A stretch of DNA of 64,000 nucleotides from Bin22 sp965207275 (lineage in GTDB: Bacteria > Chloroflexota > Dehalococcoidia > Lucifugimonadales > UBA3495): the NCBI GenBank assembly GCA_965207275.1, contig CBDBMH010000002.1, positions 682,001-746,000 of the forward strand, in the 5' to 3' direction. Of the stretch, positions 51,888 through 60,905 are shown one piece after another. A program made the translations under genes and the position numbers. Within the stretch, counting starts at the first letter, position 1; every line of letters starts with the position of its first letter. Below the pieces are notes generated by a model. The model saw only the letters and a program-made list of their open reading frames with translations, made no database searches and was not told where the DNA came from.

Positions 51888-52634
51888 ATGCGAACCCTGC
51901 TGATTGCTTCCCTTGCTCTCTTGCTGGCCCTTGCCCTTGCCTGCGCCCAAAGCGGCCTGGCCGTCCCCCCGACTCCCGCATCCCCTCTGCCGCCCGTAAC
52001 CCCCCTCCCCGCGGCGACCCTGCAGCCGCCCGCCACGGCGCTTCCCACGCCAACACCGCAGGCCGTGGCAACTGAACTTCCCTCAAGTACGCCCCTTCCG
52101 GCGGTAACCGAGCTTCCCACCAGCACACCCTTGCCCGTTTTTGTTCCGGCGCCAGCCGCCACCGAATTGCCCACCGCGCCGCCGGCTCCCACGGCGCCCA
52201 TTCTGCCCGTGGCCGCGCCCACGCCCGACCTGTCCGTTCCCACGGTAACCATTGGCGAGACCACCTGGCCCGTGGAACTGGCCATCACTCCGGCCGAACG
52301 CAGCCAGGGCCTTTCCGGCCGAGAGGTTCTGCCCCAGGGCTCCGGGATGCTGTTTATCTTTGAGGGCGACCAGCACCTGGCCTTCTGGATGCCCGACATG
52401 AACTTCCCCCTGGACATGGTCTGGATAGATTCGGGTTGCCATGTGGTGGACGCTACCCTCAACGCCCCGGTGCCCGAACCCGGCCAGGGACTTGCCGACC
52501 TGCCCCGGTTCTCACCAGGTTCGCCAGCCCGGTTTGTGCTGGAAATAAATGCTGGCGAGTTCGAGGATGCCGGGCTGAAGCCTGGCGATCAGGCGAAATT
52601 CGGCGGCGCCCTGGAGGGACAATACGGCTGCTGA
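51888..52634 (+). CDS. DUF192-domain lipoprotein
   Basis: 248 residues. Signal with lipobox ALALACAQSG; a long Pro/Thr/Ala stalk to about residue 110 (repeats such as PTPTPQAVATELPSSTPLPA); then DUF192: VELAITPAERSQGLSGREVLP, GMLFIFEGDQHLAFWMPDM and PLDMVWIDSG. DUF192 proteins are small secreted proteins of unclear function. It begins 8 bases after the preceding stop. Confidence 0.85.
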   Translation: MRTLLIASLALLLALALACAQSGLAVPPTPASPLPPVTPLPAATLQPPATALPTPTPQAVATELPSSTPLPAVTELPTSTPLPVFVPAPAATELPTAPPAPTAPILPVAAPTPDLSVPTVTIGETTWPVELAITPAERSQGLSGREVLPQGSGMLFIFEGDQHLAFWMPDMNFPLDMVWIDSGCHVVDATLNAPVPEPGQGLADLPRFSPGSPARFVLEINAGEFEDAGLKPGDQAKFGGALEGQYGC

Positions 52635-52888
52635 CTCTGTACTGGTCGAAACCGGCCCGTCGCCTCGCAACTTTGGGTATAATCCCTCGCTGGGCACAAC
52701 CCGTCGTTCCTGCCCGGACTGGACGTCCGCCTTTGGAGAGCGGCAACCTCGAACCCGGCGGAACCCCGCATTGGCAACGCCGGCGGCGCGCCTTCCTGCC
52801 ATTGCCCCTGCCGGCCCGTTGGGTTAAAGTGAATCGGCTCTCGGCAAATGCCCTATGGCCCCGAGAAAATCGAGAGGATTATTGAAAT

Positions 52889-53818
52889 ATGGAAATACTG
52901 GTCTCCGGTTCCCTGGCCTATGATCGAATAATGGACTTCCCCGGGCGCTTTTCTGATCACATCATGCCGGACAAAATCCACATGATAAATGTCAGCTTTA
53001 CCGTCAATGGCTTGAAGGAGAACTTCGGTGGCACGGCTGGCAACATCGCCTACAGCCTGTCCCTCCTGGGCGAAAAACCCCGGATTGTCGCCACCATAGG
53101 CTACGATTACCACCGCTACTTTGAGTGGTTCGAGGAGTGCGGCCTGGTCACCGAAAACATCCGCGTTGTCGACGAGGAGGCCACCGCGTCCGCTTACATT
53201 ACGACCGACCTGGCCGACAATCAGATTACCGGCTTCAATCCTGGCGCCATGAAGCAGCAGGCGGGTTTTGACTTTGGCTCTGTCAATCCCCGCGAGTGCA
53301 TGGCCATAGTGGCCCCGGGAAACCTCCAGGATATGGCCCAATTCACCGAAACCCACCACCGCCTGGGGATCTACACCATTTTCGACCCCGGCCAGTCGTT
53401 GCCGGCCTGGGCCGGCGACGACCTGGGCAACTGCATCGCCCAGTCCAACTTGCTGGTTTCCAACGACTACGAACTGGCGCTGATCAGGGACCGGACGGGC
53501 AAGTCCACCGAGGAATTGGTGGAAATGGCCGGCACCATCGTTACCACCAGGGGTGAACACGGCGCCGAAATTCTGACCCGCGTTGGAGCGATACCCGTAC
53601 CCGTAATTCCTACCGCGGACCTGGTAGACCCCACCGGGGCCGGCGATGCTTTCCGGGGCGGCCTGATCAAGGGCCTCGTTGAGGGCGTCCCCCTGGAAAG
53701 GGCGGTCATGATGGGCACCGTATGCTCCCACTACGCCATCAGCAGGTATGGGACCCAGGAATATTCCTTCACCCCGGAGGAGTTCCAGGCCAAGCTGGTC
53801 GAGCATTTCGGAGAGTAG
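52889..53818 (+). CDS. PfkB-family carbohydrate/nucleoside kinase
   Basis: 309 residues of the ribokinase fold. N-terminal GSLAYDRIMDFPG, FGGTAGNIAYSLSLLG (the PfkB signature 1 GG loop), IFDPGQSLPAWAG, LVSNDYELALI and the second signature VDPTGAGDAFRGGLIKG with the catalytic Asp. It phosphorylates a sugar or a nucleoside such as adenosine with ATP. GAGAGG lies upstream. Confidence 0.9.
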   Translation: MEILVSGSLAYDRIMDFPGRFSDHIMPDKIHMINVSFTVNGLKENFGGTAGNIAYSLSLLGEKPRIVATIGYDYHRYFEWFEECGLVTENIRVVDEEATASAYITTDLADNQITGFNPGAMKQQAGFDFGSVNPRECMAIVAPGNLQDMAQFTETHHRLGIYTIFDPGQSLPAWAGDDLGNCIAQSNLLVSNDYELALIRDRTGKSTEELVEMAGTIVTTRGEHGAEILTRVGAIPVPVIPTADLVDPTGAGDAFRGGLIKGLVEGVPLERAVMMGTVCSHYAISRYGTQEYSFTPEEFQAKLVEHFGE

Positions 53819-54149
53819 GGCAATCGCGCCCTGAATATAGGCAGATACTCTGAAGAGAGGTCATGTCGCCCTGAGCGTGAAGTAATGTCGCCCTGAGCTT
53901 GCCGAAGGGCCTGAACGTGAAGTCATGTCGCCCTGAGCTTGCCGAAGCAGAATGTCCGCCCTTGGCGGGGGCCTAAAATCGCACCGGCAAGCCAAGTCTG
54001 CGTTCCGGATAACGGTTGAAGGGCTCCACCTGAAGGAGCCTCTACACGGTTACCTTCCCCCTTCACAGTGGTCCGCCGGGGCGGATCCACCTCTGGTGGG
54101 AAGGTAAGAACAGGGATGGCGGCTATCGGGACGCAATGTGTCGCACCGG
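53819..54149. repeat. Spacer with repeated GTCATGTCGCCCTGAGC units
   Basis: Between 53861 and 53970 the unit GTCATGTCGCCCTGAGC (or TAATGTCGCCCTGAGC) appears three times, two followed by TTGCCGAAG, ending in CAGAATGTCCGCCCTTGGCGG. The start of a further dispersed repeat, CCTTCCCCCTTCACAGTGG with CCGCCGGGGCGG, lies near 54053-54085. No gene seen. Confidence 0.6.
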
Positions 54150-55256
54150 CTATGGCGCCTGAAACGCCGGCGGGTTCACCGCGTGGGGGTTGTTCACCAC
54201 TTCCGGGTTCAGCGTGTGCACCGAAGTATGCCCGCAGTGTCCCAGCACCAGGTGAACCTCTTGCCGCAGAATCTCCAGCATCAGCCGCACCCCGTCGGCG
54301 CCGCTCCATGCCAGCCCCCAGAACAGGGGGCGGCCCACCAGCACGGCCCGCGCTCCCAGCGACAGGGCCTTGATCACGTCGCTTCCCCGCCGGATGCCCG
54401 AGTCCATGTAAATCTCCGCCCTGCCCTTGACCGCTTCCACGATCTCCGGCAGCATTTCTATAGTGGACAGGGTGCCGTCTAACTGCCGCGCCCCATGATT
54501 GGATACCCAGATGCCCTCCACGCCGTTCTCCACTGCCTGGTAGGCGTCTTCCGCCGTGCGCACGCCCTTCAGCACGATGGGCAGCGACGTCTGCTGCCGA
54601 AGCCAGCCCAGTTCGCCCCAGGTCAGCGGCACGTTCCACGGCCTCTGGTAGTACAGGGCTTCCAGCGTATCGGGAACCAGGCCCAGGCCCGCTTCCTCTC
54701 CCACAAAATTGCCGGGGTTGAAGCCCCGGGGCCGCTCCGAACCGTGCCTGATGCTGCGCTCGATGGGACTGTTTATTGGGGTGTCTATGGTCAGGGCGAT
54801 GGCCTTGTACCCGGCCCGCTCGGCCCGTTTCACCAGCATGGCGCTGGTCTCCTGGTCCTGGTGGTAAAGCTGGAACCACAGGGGGCCGCTGGCCGCCTCC
54901 GCCACCTGTTCCATGCTGAAGTGGGAACCCGTTGCCAATGTCATCAATGTCCCGGCGGCTCCGGCGCCCCGGGCCGTCGCCAATTCTCCCTCGGGATGGG
55001 CCATCTGGTGCCCGCCGGCTGGCGCCACCATTACCGGAAAGCTGATCCTCTCTCCCAGCACCGTGGTTGACAGGTCCCGGTTGGAAACGTCCTGCATGAA
55101 CCGGGGCCGCAGCGTAATGGCCTCCAGCGCCGCCCGGTTGCGCTTGACGGTCACCTCGTCCTGCGCCCCGCCATCGATGAAGGCCCAGGCGTGAGGACTG
55201 ATGAATCTGGAGGCATGCTCTTCCAGTTCGTACAGATTCAGGGGTTCCAGTCGCAT
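54150..55256 (-). CDS. FMN-dependent alpha-hydroxy-acid oxidase/dehydrogenase
   Basis: 368 residues of the lactate/glycolate oxidase type TIM barrel. Start LNLYELEEHASRFISPHAW, FMN region VMVAPAGGHQMAHPEGE, WFQLYHQDQETSAML, VWVSNHGARQLDGT (catalytic His and Arg) and DSGIRRGSDVIKALSLGARA with VGRPLFWGLAWSG. It oxidises a 2-hydroxy acid to the keto acid. ATG 55256 is chosen because GGAGG lies 8 bases upstream; the longer frame to 55325 is rejected. Confidence 0.92.
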   Translation of the reverse strand: MRLEPLNLYELEEHASRFISPHAWAFIDGGAQDEVTVKRNRAALEAITLRPRFMQDVSNRDLSTTVLGERISFPVMVAPAGGHQMAHPEGELATARGAGAAGTLMTLATGSHFSMEQVAEAASGPLWFQLYHQDQETSAMLVKRAERAGYKAIALTIDTPINSPIERSIRHGSERPRGFNPGNFVGEEAGLGLVPDTLEALYYQRPWNVPLTWGELGWLRQQTSLPIVLKGVRTAEDAYQAVENGVEGIWVSNHGARQLDGTLSTIEMLPEIVEAVKGRAEIYMDSGIRRGSDVIKALSLGARAVLVGRPLFWGLAWSGADGVRLMLEILRQEVHLVLGHCGHTSVHTLNPEVVNNPHAVNPPAFQAP

Positions 55257-55887
55257 GACTGCTGCCTCCAAATTAATTGCCGGATTCCCCGCTCCCTCCG
55301 GTGCAACCGGGAAGCAGTCCGGCAATTATACACCTGCCAGGTTACCCCGCTTGAGAATGTAGAGGAATTAAGCAGGGCAAACGCGCCTCAGCCCAATGCC
55401 CGTAAAACCAATAAGAAACTATCTCAAAAGTCCCTTCCCCCTCGACGGGGGCGAAACGTCCGCCTCTGGCGGGAAGGTCAGGATTGGGGTGAAAGCTTAC
55501 TAAATCTATGACCTCATTCCCAACCGCCACATTGCGCGGCCGTTTTGAGTCAGTTGCTAACCCATGCCACCGCCAGCATTCACCCATGCCACCCCCCAGC
55601 ATTCACCCATGCCACCGCCAGCATTCACCCATGTCGCCGCCAGCATTCACCCATGTCGCCCTGAGCTTGCCGAAGGGCCTGAGTCCCCACCTGCAGACCT
55701 GGTCTGGGCTCTCGAGAACGGTCATTGGGCCGCATTCAGCTGCCTTATGCCTCAATGGAATCTATCGTGTGTCCGGTGCGGTGATCAGCGCAACCTTGCT
55801 CATCAGGCGCCATAGCCTTGGGCATGCGTCGGACAGGTTGCTCCCCCCAAATTGGGGTGTGGTTAAGCCTCACCCTGGCAGTTCCCC
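55257..55887. other. Spacer with repeats
   Basis: 631 bases without a convincing gene. A dispersed CCCTCGACGGGGGCGAAACG block lies near 55440-55500, and the CATTCACCCATG tandem repeat is at 55561-55660. Confidence 0.55.
55561..55660. repeat. 22-bp tandem repeat
   Basis: ACCCATGCCACCGCCAGCATTC repeats four to five times (one unit 23 bp); the last units change to ATGTCGCC and run straight into the dispersed repeat CGCCCTGAGCTTGCCGAAGG. It is not a CRISPR: units are contiguous, without spacers. Confidence 0.75.
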
Positions 55888-56202
55888 TCAGGAAGCCCTG
55901 TAATTCACGGACACCCCGGAGGCTTGGTCGATTTCTTCGGGAGTCAACAGGGCGGTCGTATTCCAGCTTATGACGCCCGCGGCGGCGATCTTCATACCCA
56001 GCCCCGTCGCGATAGTCCGTTCCGGTACATCAAAGACCACGTACAGGTCGTCCTCGCCAAAGGCGAAATAGAGCGCCTCCACGGTCCCGCCAACCGAAGT
56101 GATGGCGTTGGTGATCGCGTCTCGTCGCGCGCTGCCACCTTCATCGATTAGTACTTGCAATCCCTCCTGGGTATACGATGCCTTGGCCAGATACTTGGGC
56201 AT
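55888..56202 (-). CDS. GYD-domain protein
   Basis: 104 residues, the small dimeric alpha+beta fold of the GYD family: YLAKASYTQEGLQVLIDEGG, ITNAITSVGGTVEALYFAFG, LYVVFDVPERTIATGLGM. Typical length and motif for the family. Its function in bacteria is unknown; it may bind a small ligand. AGGCGG precedes the ATG. Confidence 0.85.
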   Translation of the reverse strand: MPKYLAKASYTQEGLQVLIDEGGSARRDAITNAITSVGGTVEALYFAFGEDDLYVVFDVPERTIATGLGMKIAAAGVISWNTTALLTPEEIDQASGVSVNYRAS

Positions 56203-56417
56203 TTTCCGCCTCCTGCATTACATACTCGGTTATATGGGGTTTCCCCCTCGTTAACGGTAGCATGAACTGCTCCGTCTAAGATGTGTAATCAATGCGATAA
56301 TTATTCTTCATTACGGCGAAAGCCGTCTGCCTTAGGCGGATAGCGGTATGACCTTCACCACTAAACGCCTGGATCCGACTCAGGGGTCGGAATGACGGGC
56401 TGATCTGACGATATCCT

Positions 56418-57182
56418 CTAGACCAGGTGGGAGCCTGCGTCCACCATTATAGTCTCTCCCGTCACGTGTTCGGCTCCCTCCAGCAGCCACACCACCGTCT
56501 CCGCCACGATGTCAGGGTGGCCGGCAGCCTTCAGCGGAGTCCTTTCTGCATACCGCTCAATGAACCCGGCGTAGTTTTCTTCGCCCAGTCCTTCCCGCCA
56601 CCAACGGGTCTGCATCACCCCTGGACAAACGGCGTTGACTCTTATCTCCGGGGCCAGCGCCCGGGCCAGGGAAAGGGTCATGGTGTTCAGCGCCCCCTTG
56701 GAAGCGGCGTAGGCGACGGAACTGCCCGAGCCGGTGAACCCGGAACCGGAGGATATGTTGACTATGGCCCCCAGTCCCTGATCCTTCATCGCTGGTGTAA
56801 CCGCCCGTGCCATCTGGTAGGCACCGGTCACATTGACCGCGAAAATCTGGCTGAAGTCTTCGGCGGTCAGCCCTTCCAGGTCGGCATGGGCCACGATTTT
56901 CGACCGGGCCGCGTTGTTCACCAAGCCATCTATCCTGCCCCACCGGCCCAGTGCCTCCCCGGCCATGCGCCGGCAGTCCTCGTCCACCGATACGTCGGCC
57001 TGGCAAAGCAGCGCCTCACCGCCCGCTTCCGCGCAGGCCGCCCCAGTCTCCTCGGCTTCTGCCCGGCTGCGGGTGTAGTTGATGACCACCCGTCCGCCCT
57101 TGCCGGCCAGCCGCCGGGCCACGGATGCGCCCAGCCCGGTGGCCGAACCGGTGACAATGAATACCGCTCCATCGATGTTCAT
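56418..57182 (-). CDS. Short-chain dehydrogenase/reductase
   Basis: 254 residues, the classical SDR. NAD(P) loop VTGSATGLGASVARRL, NNAARSKIVAHADL, the catalytic site NISSGSGFTGSGSSVAYAAS with YAASKGA (Tyr/Lys) and VNAVCPGVMQTRWW. It oxidises or reduces an alcohol or ketone. ATG 57182 is selected because GAGGGAAACAG precedes it; the 41 extra residues to 57305 are unlike an SDR start. Confidence 0.9.
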   Translation of the reverse strand: MNIDGAVFIVTGSATGLGASVARRLAGKGGRVVINYTRSRAEAEETGAACAEAGGEALLCQADVSVDEDCRRMAGEALGRWGRIDGLVNNAARSKIVAHADLEGLTAEDFSQIFAVNVTGAYQMARAVTPAMKDQGLGAIVNISSGSGFTGSGSSVAYAASKGALNTMTLSLARALAPEIRVNAVCPGVMQTRWWREGLGEENYAGFIERYAERTPLKAAGHPDIVAETVVWLLEGAEHVTGETIMVDAGSHLV

Positions 57183-57748
57183 CTGTTTCCCTCGCTCGCC
57201 AATGTTCGGCTCTGGCAGCATTGTATCGCAAATCCGGGCAGTCGCATTAGAGCAACGGCCAATATCTCGAAGGCAAACGTGTCTATACTTCCCGGAATCG
57301 TGCAATCATTGAGCCACCTCGCGCTGAGCCTGCAGAATCGCCTGAAATCCTCGCCCTCAGTCCGGTTGCGGGACCAAAATCGCGTTTGCAAGTTGCACTG
57401 GACTCCTTTGCCTCCGTCGCGAAGAACTGAGCCGCACCGCCGGGGTTACGGTGACAATTCGTCAAGACGTGCTCGCCCTCTCCACAGGGCAATCGCATGA
57501 GTGTAGCGACCCGCAAACGTCATACCGGCGAAAGCCGGTAACCGGTTGTCGAATTTCTTGCCGCCTTTCCTGTGTGCTTGCCTCGTGGCTTTCCGGATGC
57601 CAGCTCTCGCCGGAGTTACGACCGAATGCACCATTCATGTGGTAGCCCCGCCGGCCCAATCCTTCCCATTGACTAACCCCAACCCCTGCGTTAGCCTAAT
57701 CCCGTTAAGTCCCCCTTCTCTCGGGGTAGCTTTGCGAGGAATCTAGAT
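57183..57748. other. Spacer with dispersed repeats
   Basis: 566 bases. Holds a degenerate CTCAGTCCGGTTGCGGGACC fragment (about 57350) and the 125-bp repeat 57495-57619. The MaoC gene at 57749 has AGGAATC upstream. Confidence 0.55.
57495..57619. repeat. 125-bp dispersed repeat, copy 2
   Basis: GCATGAGTGTAGCGACCCGC, then GTCATACCGGCGAAAGCCGG, CTTGCCTCGTGGCTTTCC and CTCGCCGGAGTTACGAC. Same order and spacing as 44008-44132. Confidence 0.65.
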
Positions 57749-58300
57749 ATGACACAGGAAACCCAGTCGGCCCTCACCCCGGAGGTCCGCGCCATGATCG
57801 GCGTGGCCGGCGACGTGGTGGAAGCCTGGGGCGTGGTGGACGCCGAGTACCTGCGCCGCTTTACCCAGGCCGTTATGGACCCGGACCCCAGGTATTGGGA
57901 CCAGGAATTCGCCGAGTCCACCCACTACGGTGAGATAATCACGCCTCCCATTATGGTCAGCTACCTGGCCTCCCGCATCCGGCCCGACCAGGACGACCCC
58001 GTTACCCGTGCCTTTGAGGAAAACCCCGAGTCCGATGGCATTGGGTCCGTGGAACGCCCCGGCGAACTGCCCCCGGTGCCTACCAACCTGATGCGGGTCC
58101 TCAACGCCGGAAACGAGCTCGAAATCTACAAGTACCCCAGCATCGGCGACCAGGTTTTCTTCCAGAACCGCTACTCCGATATTCGGGAACGGGTGGGTCG
58201 CGACGGCCGCCCCTTCCTTATCATCACCCGGGAGACTACCTACAAGAACCAGAACGAAGAGTTGCTTTGCATAACCAGGGCCTCTACCATCCGCCGCTAG
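57749..58300 (+). CDS. MaoC-like/FAS1-like dehydratase, N-terminal half
   Basis: 183 residues with the hot-dog fold of the N-terminal MaoC-like (FAS1-like) dehydratase family: RRFTQAVMDPDPRYWDQEFA, YGEIITPPIMVSYLASR and VFFQNRYSDIRERVGRDGRP. These act with a second hot-dog protein to hydrate or dehydrate acyl-CoA. The partner is the next gene, 204 bases on, in the same orientation. Confidence 0.87.
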   Translation: MTQETQSALTPEVRAMIGVAGDVVEAWGVVDAEYLRRFTQAVMDPDPRYWDQEFAESTHYGEIITPPIMVSYLASRIRPDQDDPVTRAFEENPESDGIGSVERPGELPPVPTNLMRVLNAGNELEIYKYPSIGDQVFFQNRYSDIRERVGRDGRPFLIITRETTYKNQNEELLCITRASTIRR

Positions 58301-58504
58301 CGGTCCAGCAACATGCAAACGATGGGTTGGTGATTAAACGTCATTCCGGCGCAGGCCGGAATCCAGGAGTTCCAGAGCATTTCGTTTCCGATCCGTCGCG
58401 GCGGACCCGAACGGCGGCCCAGCCCCGACCTGTCAATACAATCCCATTAAACTCCTAACGATGGATAGCGCCCCAAATTAACAATCAACCGGCGAGGTGC
58501 CAGG

Positions 58505-59065
58505 ATGAGCTTGCCATTGGAAGAACTGCTGAAGCTGGAGCCCGAAGAGATTCTGGCCCACAATGAGCGGCCCAAGGCCGATGACCTGCGAAACAAGCAG
58601 CAGGTATTTTATGAAGACGTAGAAGAGGGCATGGAACTGCCCAAGTATATCTATAGCCCCACTCCCACTCACCTGTTCCGCTGGAGCGCGGCCATTGAGA
58701 ACTTCCACCGGATTCATTACGATCTGGATTTTGGCCTGAACCACGACAGGAACCCCAGCATCCTCGTCCACGGTTCCTGGAAGCAGAGCGTGGTGCCCCA
58801 GTACCTTAAGGACTGGACCCTGCCCCGGGGGTGGCCCTGGAAAGCCCAGTTCGAGCACCGGGCCATGCTGGTGCCCGGTGATGTGCTCATTATGTGGGGC
58901 AAGGTTACCAGCAAGTACGAAAAGGGACAGATGGGCTTCATCGAGCTGGAGATCGGCATGATGACCCAGGACGGTATCGAGAGCATGCCCGGCTCCGCCA
59001 CCGTGGTGCTGCCCCTGCGCGATGGGCCTGACATCCCCTACCCGTTCGTCCCGCCCACCGACTAG
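58505..59065 (+). CDS. MaoC-like/FAS1-like dehydratase, C-terminal half
   Basis: 186 residues, also hot-dog. VFYEDVEEGMELPKYIYSP, TPTHLFRWSAAIENFHRIHY, and HDRNPSILVHGSWKQSVVPQ (hydratase motif with D and H). It probably pairs with the protein of 57749 as a two-chain enoyl-CoA-type hydratase. GAGGTG and the ATG are close; the gap to the first gene contains the CGTCATTCCGGCGCAGGCCG repeat (58340-58370). Confidence 0.88.
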   Translation: MSLPLEELLKLEPEEILAHNERPKADDLRNKQQVFYEDVEEGMELPKYIYSPTPTHLFRWSAAIENFHRIHYDLDFGLNHDRNPSILVHGSWKQSVVPQYLKDWTLPRGWPWKAQFEHRAMLVPGDVLIMWGKVTSKYEKGQMGFIELEIGMMTQDGIESMPGSATVVLPLRDGPDIPYPFVPPTD

Positions 59066-59211
59066 GCGGCGGGACCGGATTTCCCTTCCCCCTTGACCGG
59101 GGAAGGTCAGGATGGGGGTTATAAGCAGGCCAGTAATGCTGTAACGGTTGGCTGTGCTGCTCCCCAGGGGTTTTGAGATAGTTCCGAATGTTTCAGAGAG
59201 GTTAGTAATCA

Positions 59212-59481
59212 ATGGCCCGATTTATCGCCATTCACAACGTACCCGGAATTACCGAGGACGACTTCCGCGACAAGCTCAATGCCGTCCGAAAGTGGCGCCC
59301 CGACCGCCGCACCACCATCCTGAAGGTCTACGGCGACCTGGAAAATGGACGCCTGGTTTCCGAGTGCGAGGCGGTGGAGCAGGCCCACTTCGAAGACTGG
59401 ATCAACCTGGTAGGCTGGCCCGTCGAATCTATACACAAGGTGGATATGGTCTGCCAGGTGGGCAACTTCTGGAAACTCTAG
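59212..59481 (+). CDS. DUF4242-like small protein
   Basis: 89 residues: ARFIAIHNVPGITEDDFRDK, LNAVRKWRPDRRTTILKVYG, VSECEAVEQAHFEDWINLVG. It looks like a ferredoxin-like alpha-beta fold with a conserved RFIAIH...; the closest family I can name is DUF4242 (metal-binding), with moderate certainty. Starts after GAGAGGTTAG. Confidence 0.6.
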   Translation: MARFIAIHNVPGITEDDFRDKLNAVRKWRPDRRTTILKVYGDLENGRLVSECEAVEQAHFEDWINLVGWPVESIHKVDMVCQVGNFWKL

Positions 59482-59543
59482 CCTGCGCCGTCGGCATCCC
59501 GGTAAACATGACATAACCGGAAAGCTAAGGTCCCAAAAATTGA

Positions 59544-59567
59544 GGGGCGGGAGTCAATCCCCGCCCC
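59544..59567. terminator. Stem-loop, probable bidirectional terminator
   Basis: GGGGCGGG pairs with CCCGCCCC around a loop AGTCAATC, followed by TTCT. It ends the transcript of the small protein at 59212. The T-run is short, so termination may be partial. Confidence 0.6.
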
Positions 59568-59842
59568 TTCTCTGACTCATCCAATTCCCCCGTGCCCCGG
59601 GGAAGCGCATTTCAGCCTTGGGGACAGTTGGTCCTTCCCGAGCCGAGATACTTTTGCGTAACCGTCCTTCCGGCGGAAGCCGGAATCCAGAAGGCCTTGG
59701 GGCGAGTACCAAAACAGATCCGATTAACCTGGCAATCGGGCTAAAGCCCGAGTTATGCAAGTTTTGCCGCCCGCGGGAACCTCTCCGGCTGGCGTCAATG
59801 CCGCTGGCCTCATTGAAATGTCAGGGTATGTGACGGCGGCGT

Positions 59843-60814
59843 CTAGTCCCCCAGCTCGGTGGCCTGGTCTACGTCGTTGGCCCAGCCCCACCCTCGCATC
59901 CGGTTCACCCGTTCGTCCGGGTGGTAGGCCTGCTGGTAGTTGGAGCATATCTCCGCCCCCAGGGTCAATATCAGGGCCGACAGGAACACCCACAGCAGAA
60001 AGATTATCGTCGAAGCAATGGAGCCGTAGAGCAGGTCGTACTGTCCGTAGTGCTGGAGGTAAACCGTGAATATTTCCTTTCCCACCTCGAACAGTATGGA
60101 CGCCACCAGGGTACCCACCCATACGTTGTGCCATTTAACTTCGCAGTTCGGCATGTAGCGGTAAACCAGCAGGAATCCCACGGCGGTTACGAACCAGGAA
60201 GTCAACCTGACCAGCAGGTTCAGGAAGCCTGATTCGTGAATCACTTCCTGGAAGGGCGCTCCCAGGTTGATGTTCAGCAGAATCTGCGTAAAGGAAGTCA
60301 CTGCCAGCCAAAAAAGGAAGTATAGGCCGAAGCTGAACAGGAACAGGATGTGCTCAACCCGGTGAATGTGAAAGGGTTGCCCCTGGTATATGCCCCACGC
60401 CCGGTTGACCAGCCGGCTTACCGCTCCGAATACCGAGCTGGACGACCACAGGATGCCTACAATGGAGATCAGGATCAGCTCGGTCCTGTGGGAGTCAATA
60501 AAGATGATGTTGCTGGCGATCAGCCCGTCCGAACCCGGCAGATTGCCCACCACGAACTCCAGCAGCTTGGCCTGGATGACTTCCGCCTCCAGGAAAAGGC
60601 TGGAAATCACCATCATTCCCAGCAGGAACGGGAAAATTCCGAATATGGCGTAGTACGCCACTCCGGCGGCCAGGTGGTTGGCGTCCCGCGTCACCATTTC
60701 GTTGGCCACGTGCACCAGGATCTTGACCGGGCGGTACTGCATCAAACGGTGATGCCACCACCACCGCTTGAATCTGTCCCTGGTGTTTTTCATTAAGGCT
60801 ACCGGACTGGCCAT
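59843..60814 (-). CDS. YihY/BrkB-family membrane protein
   Basis: 323 residues, six hydrophobic helices: AAGVAYYAIFGIFPFLLGMMV, LILISIVGILWSSSSVFGAV, ILFLFSFGLYFLFWLAV, TSWFVTAVGFLLVY, LVASILFEVGKEIFTVY and IASTIIFLLWVFLSALILTLG. Typical YihY family (once called ribonuclease BN). Function unclear; some members are transport- or envelope-related. ATG 60814 or 7 codons later. Confidence 0.9.
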   Translation of the reverse strand: MASPVALMKNTRDRFKRWWWHHRLMQYRPVKILVHVANEMVTRDANHLAAGVAYYAIFGIFPFLLGMMVISSLFLEAEVIQAKLLEFVVGNLPGSDGLIASNIIFIDSHRTELILISIVGILWSSSSVFGAVSRLVNRAWGIYQGQPFHIHRVEHILFLFSFGLYFLFWLAVTSFTQILLNINLGAPFQEVIHESGFLNLLVRLTSWFVTAVGFLLVYRYMPNCEVKWHNVWVGTLVASILFEVGKEIFTVYLQHYGQYDLLYGSIASTIIFLLWVFLSALILTLGAEICSNYQQAYHPDERVNRMRGWGWANDVDQATELGD

Positions 60815-60905
60815 GGGTTATGCCTGCGCCGGGGCGAGAGAGGATTTTCGGAAGGCGGCCACTAACCGTCAATTTAACCGGACGGAAGCTGAAAGTCCCT
60901 CCCGC

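Noticed and set aside
55561..55660. CRISPR array
   Set aside because: Units are contiguous 22-bp copies with no spacers and no cas gene is present.
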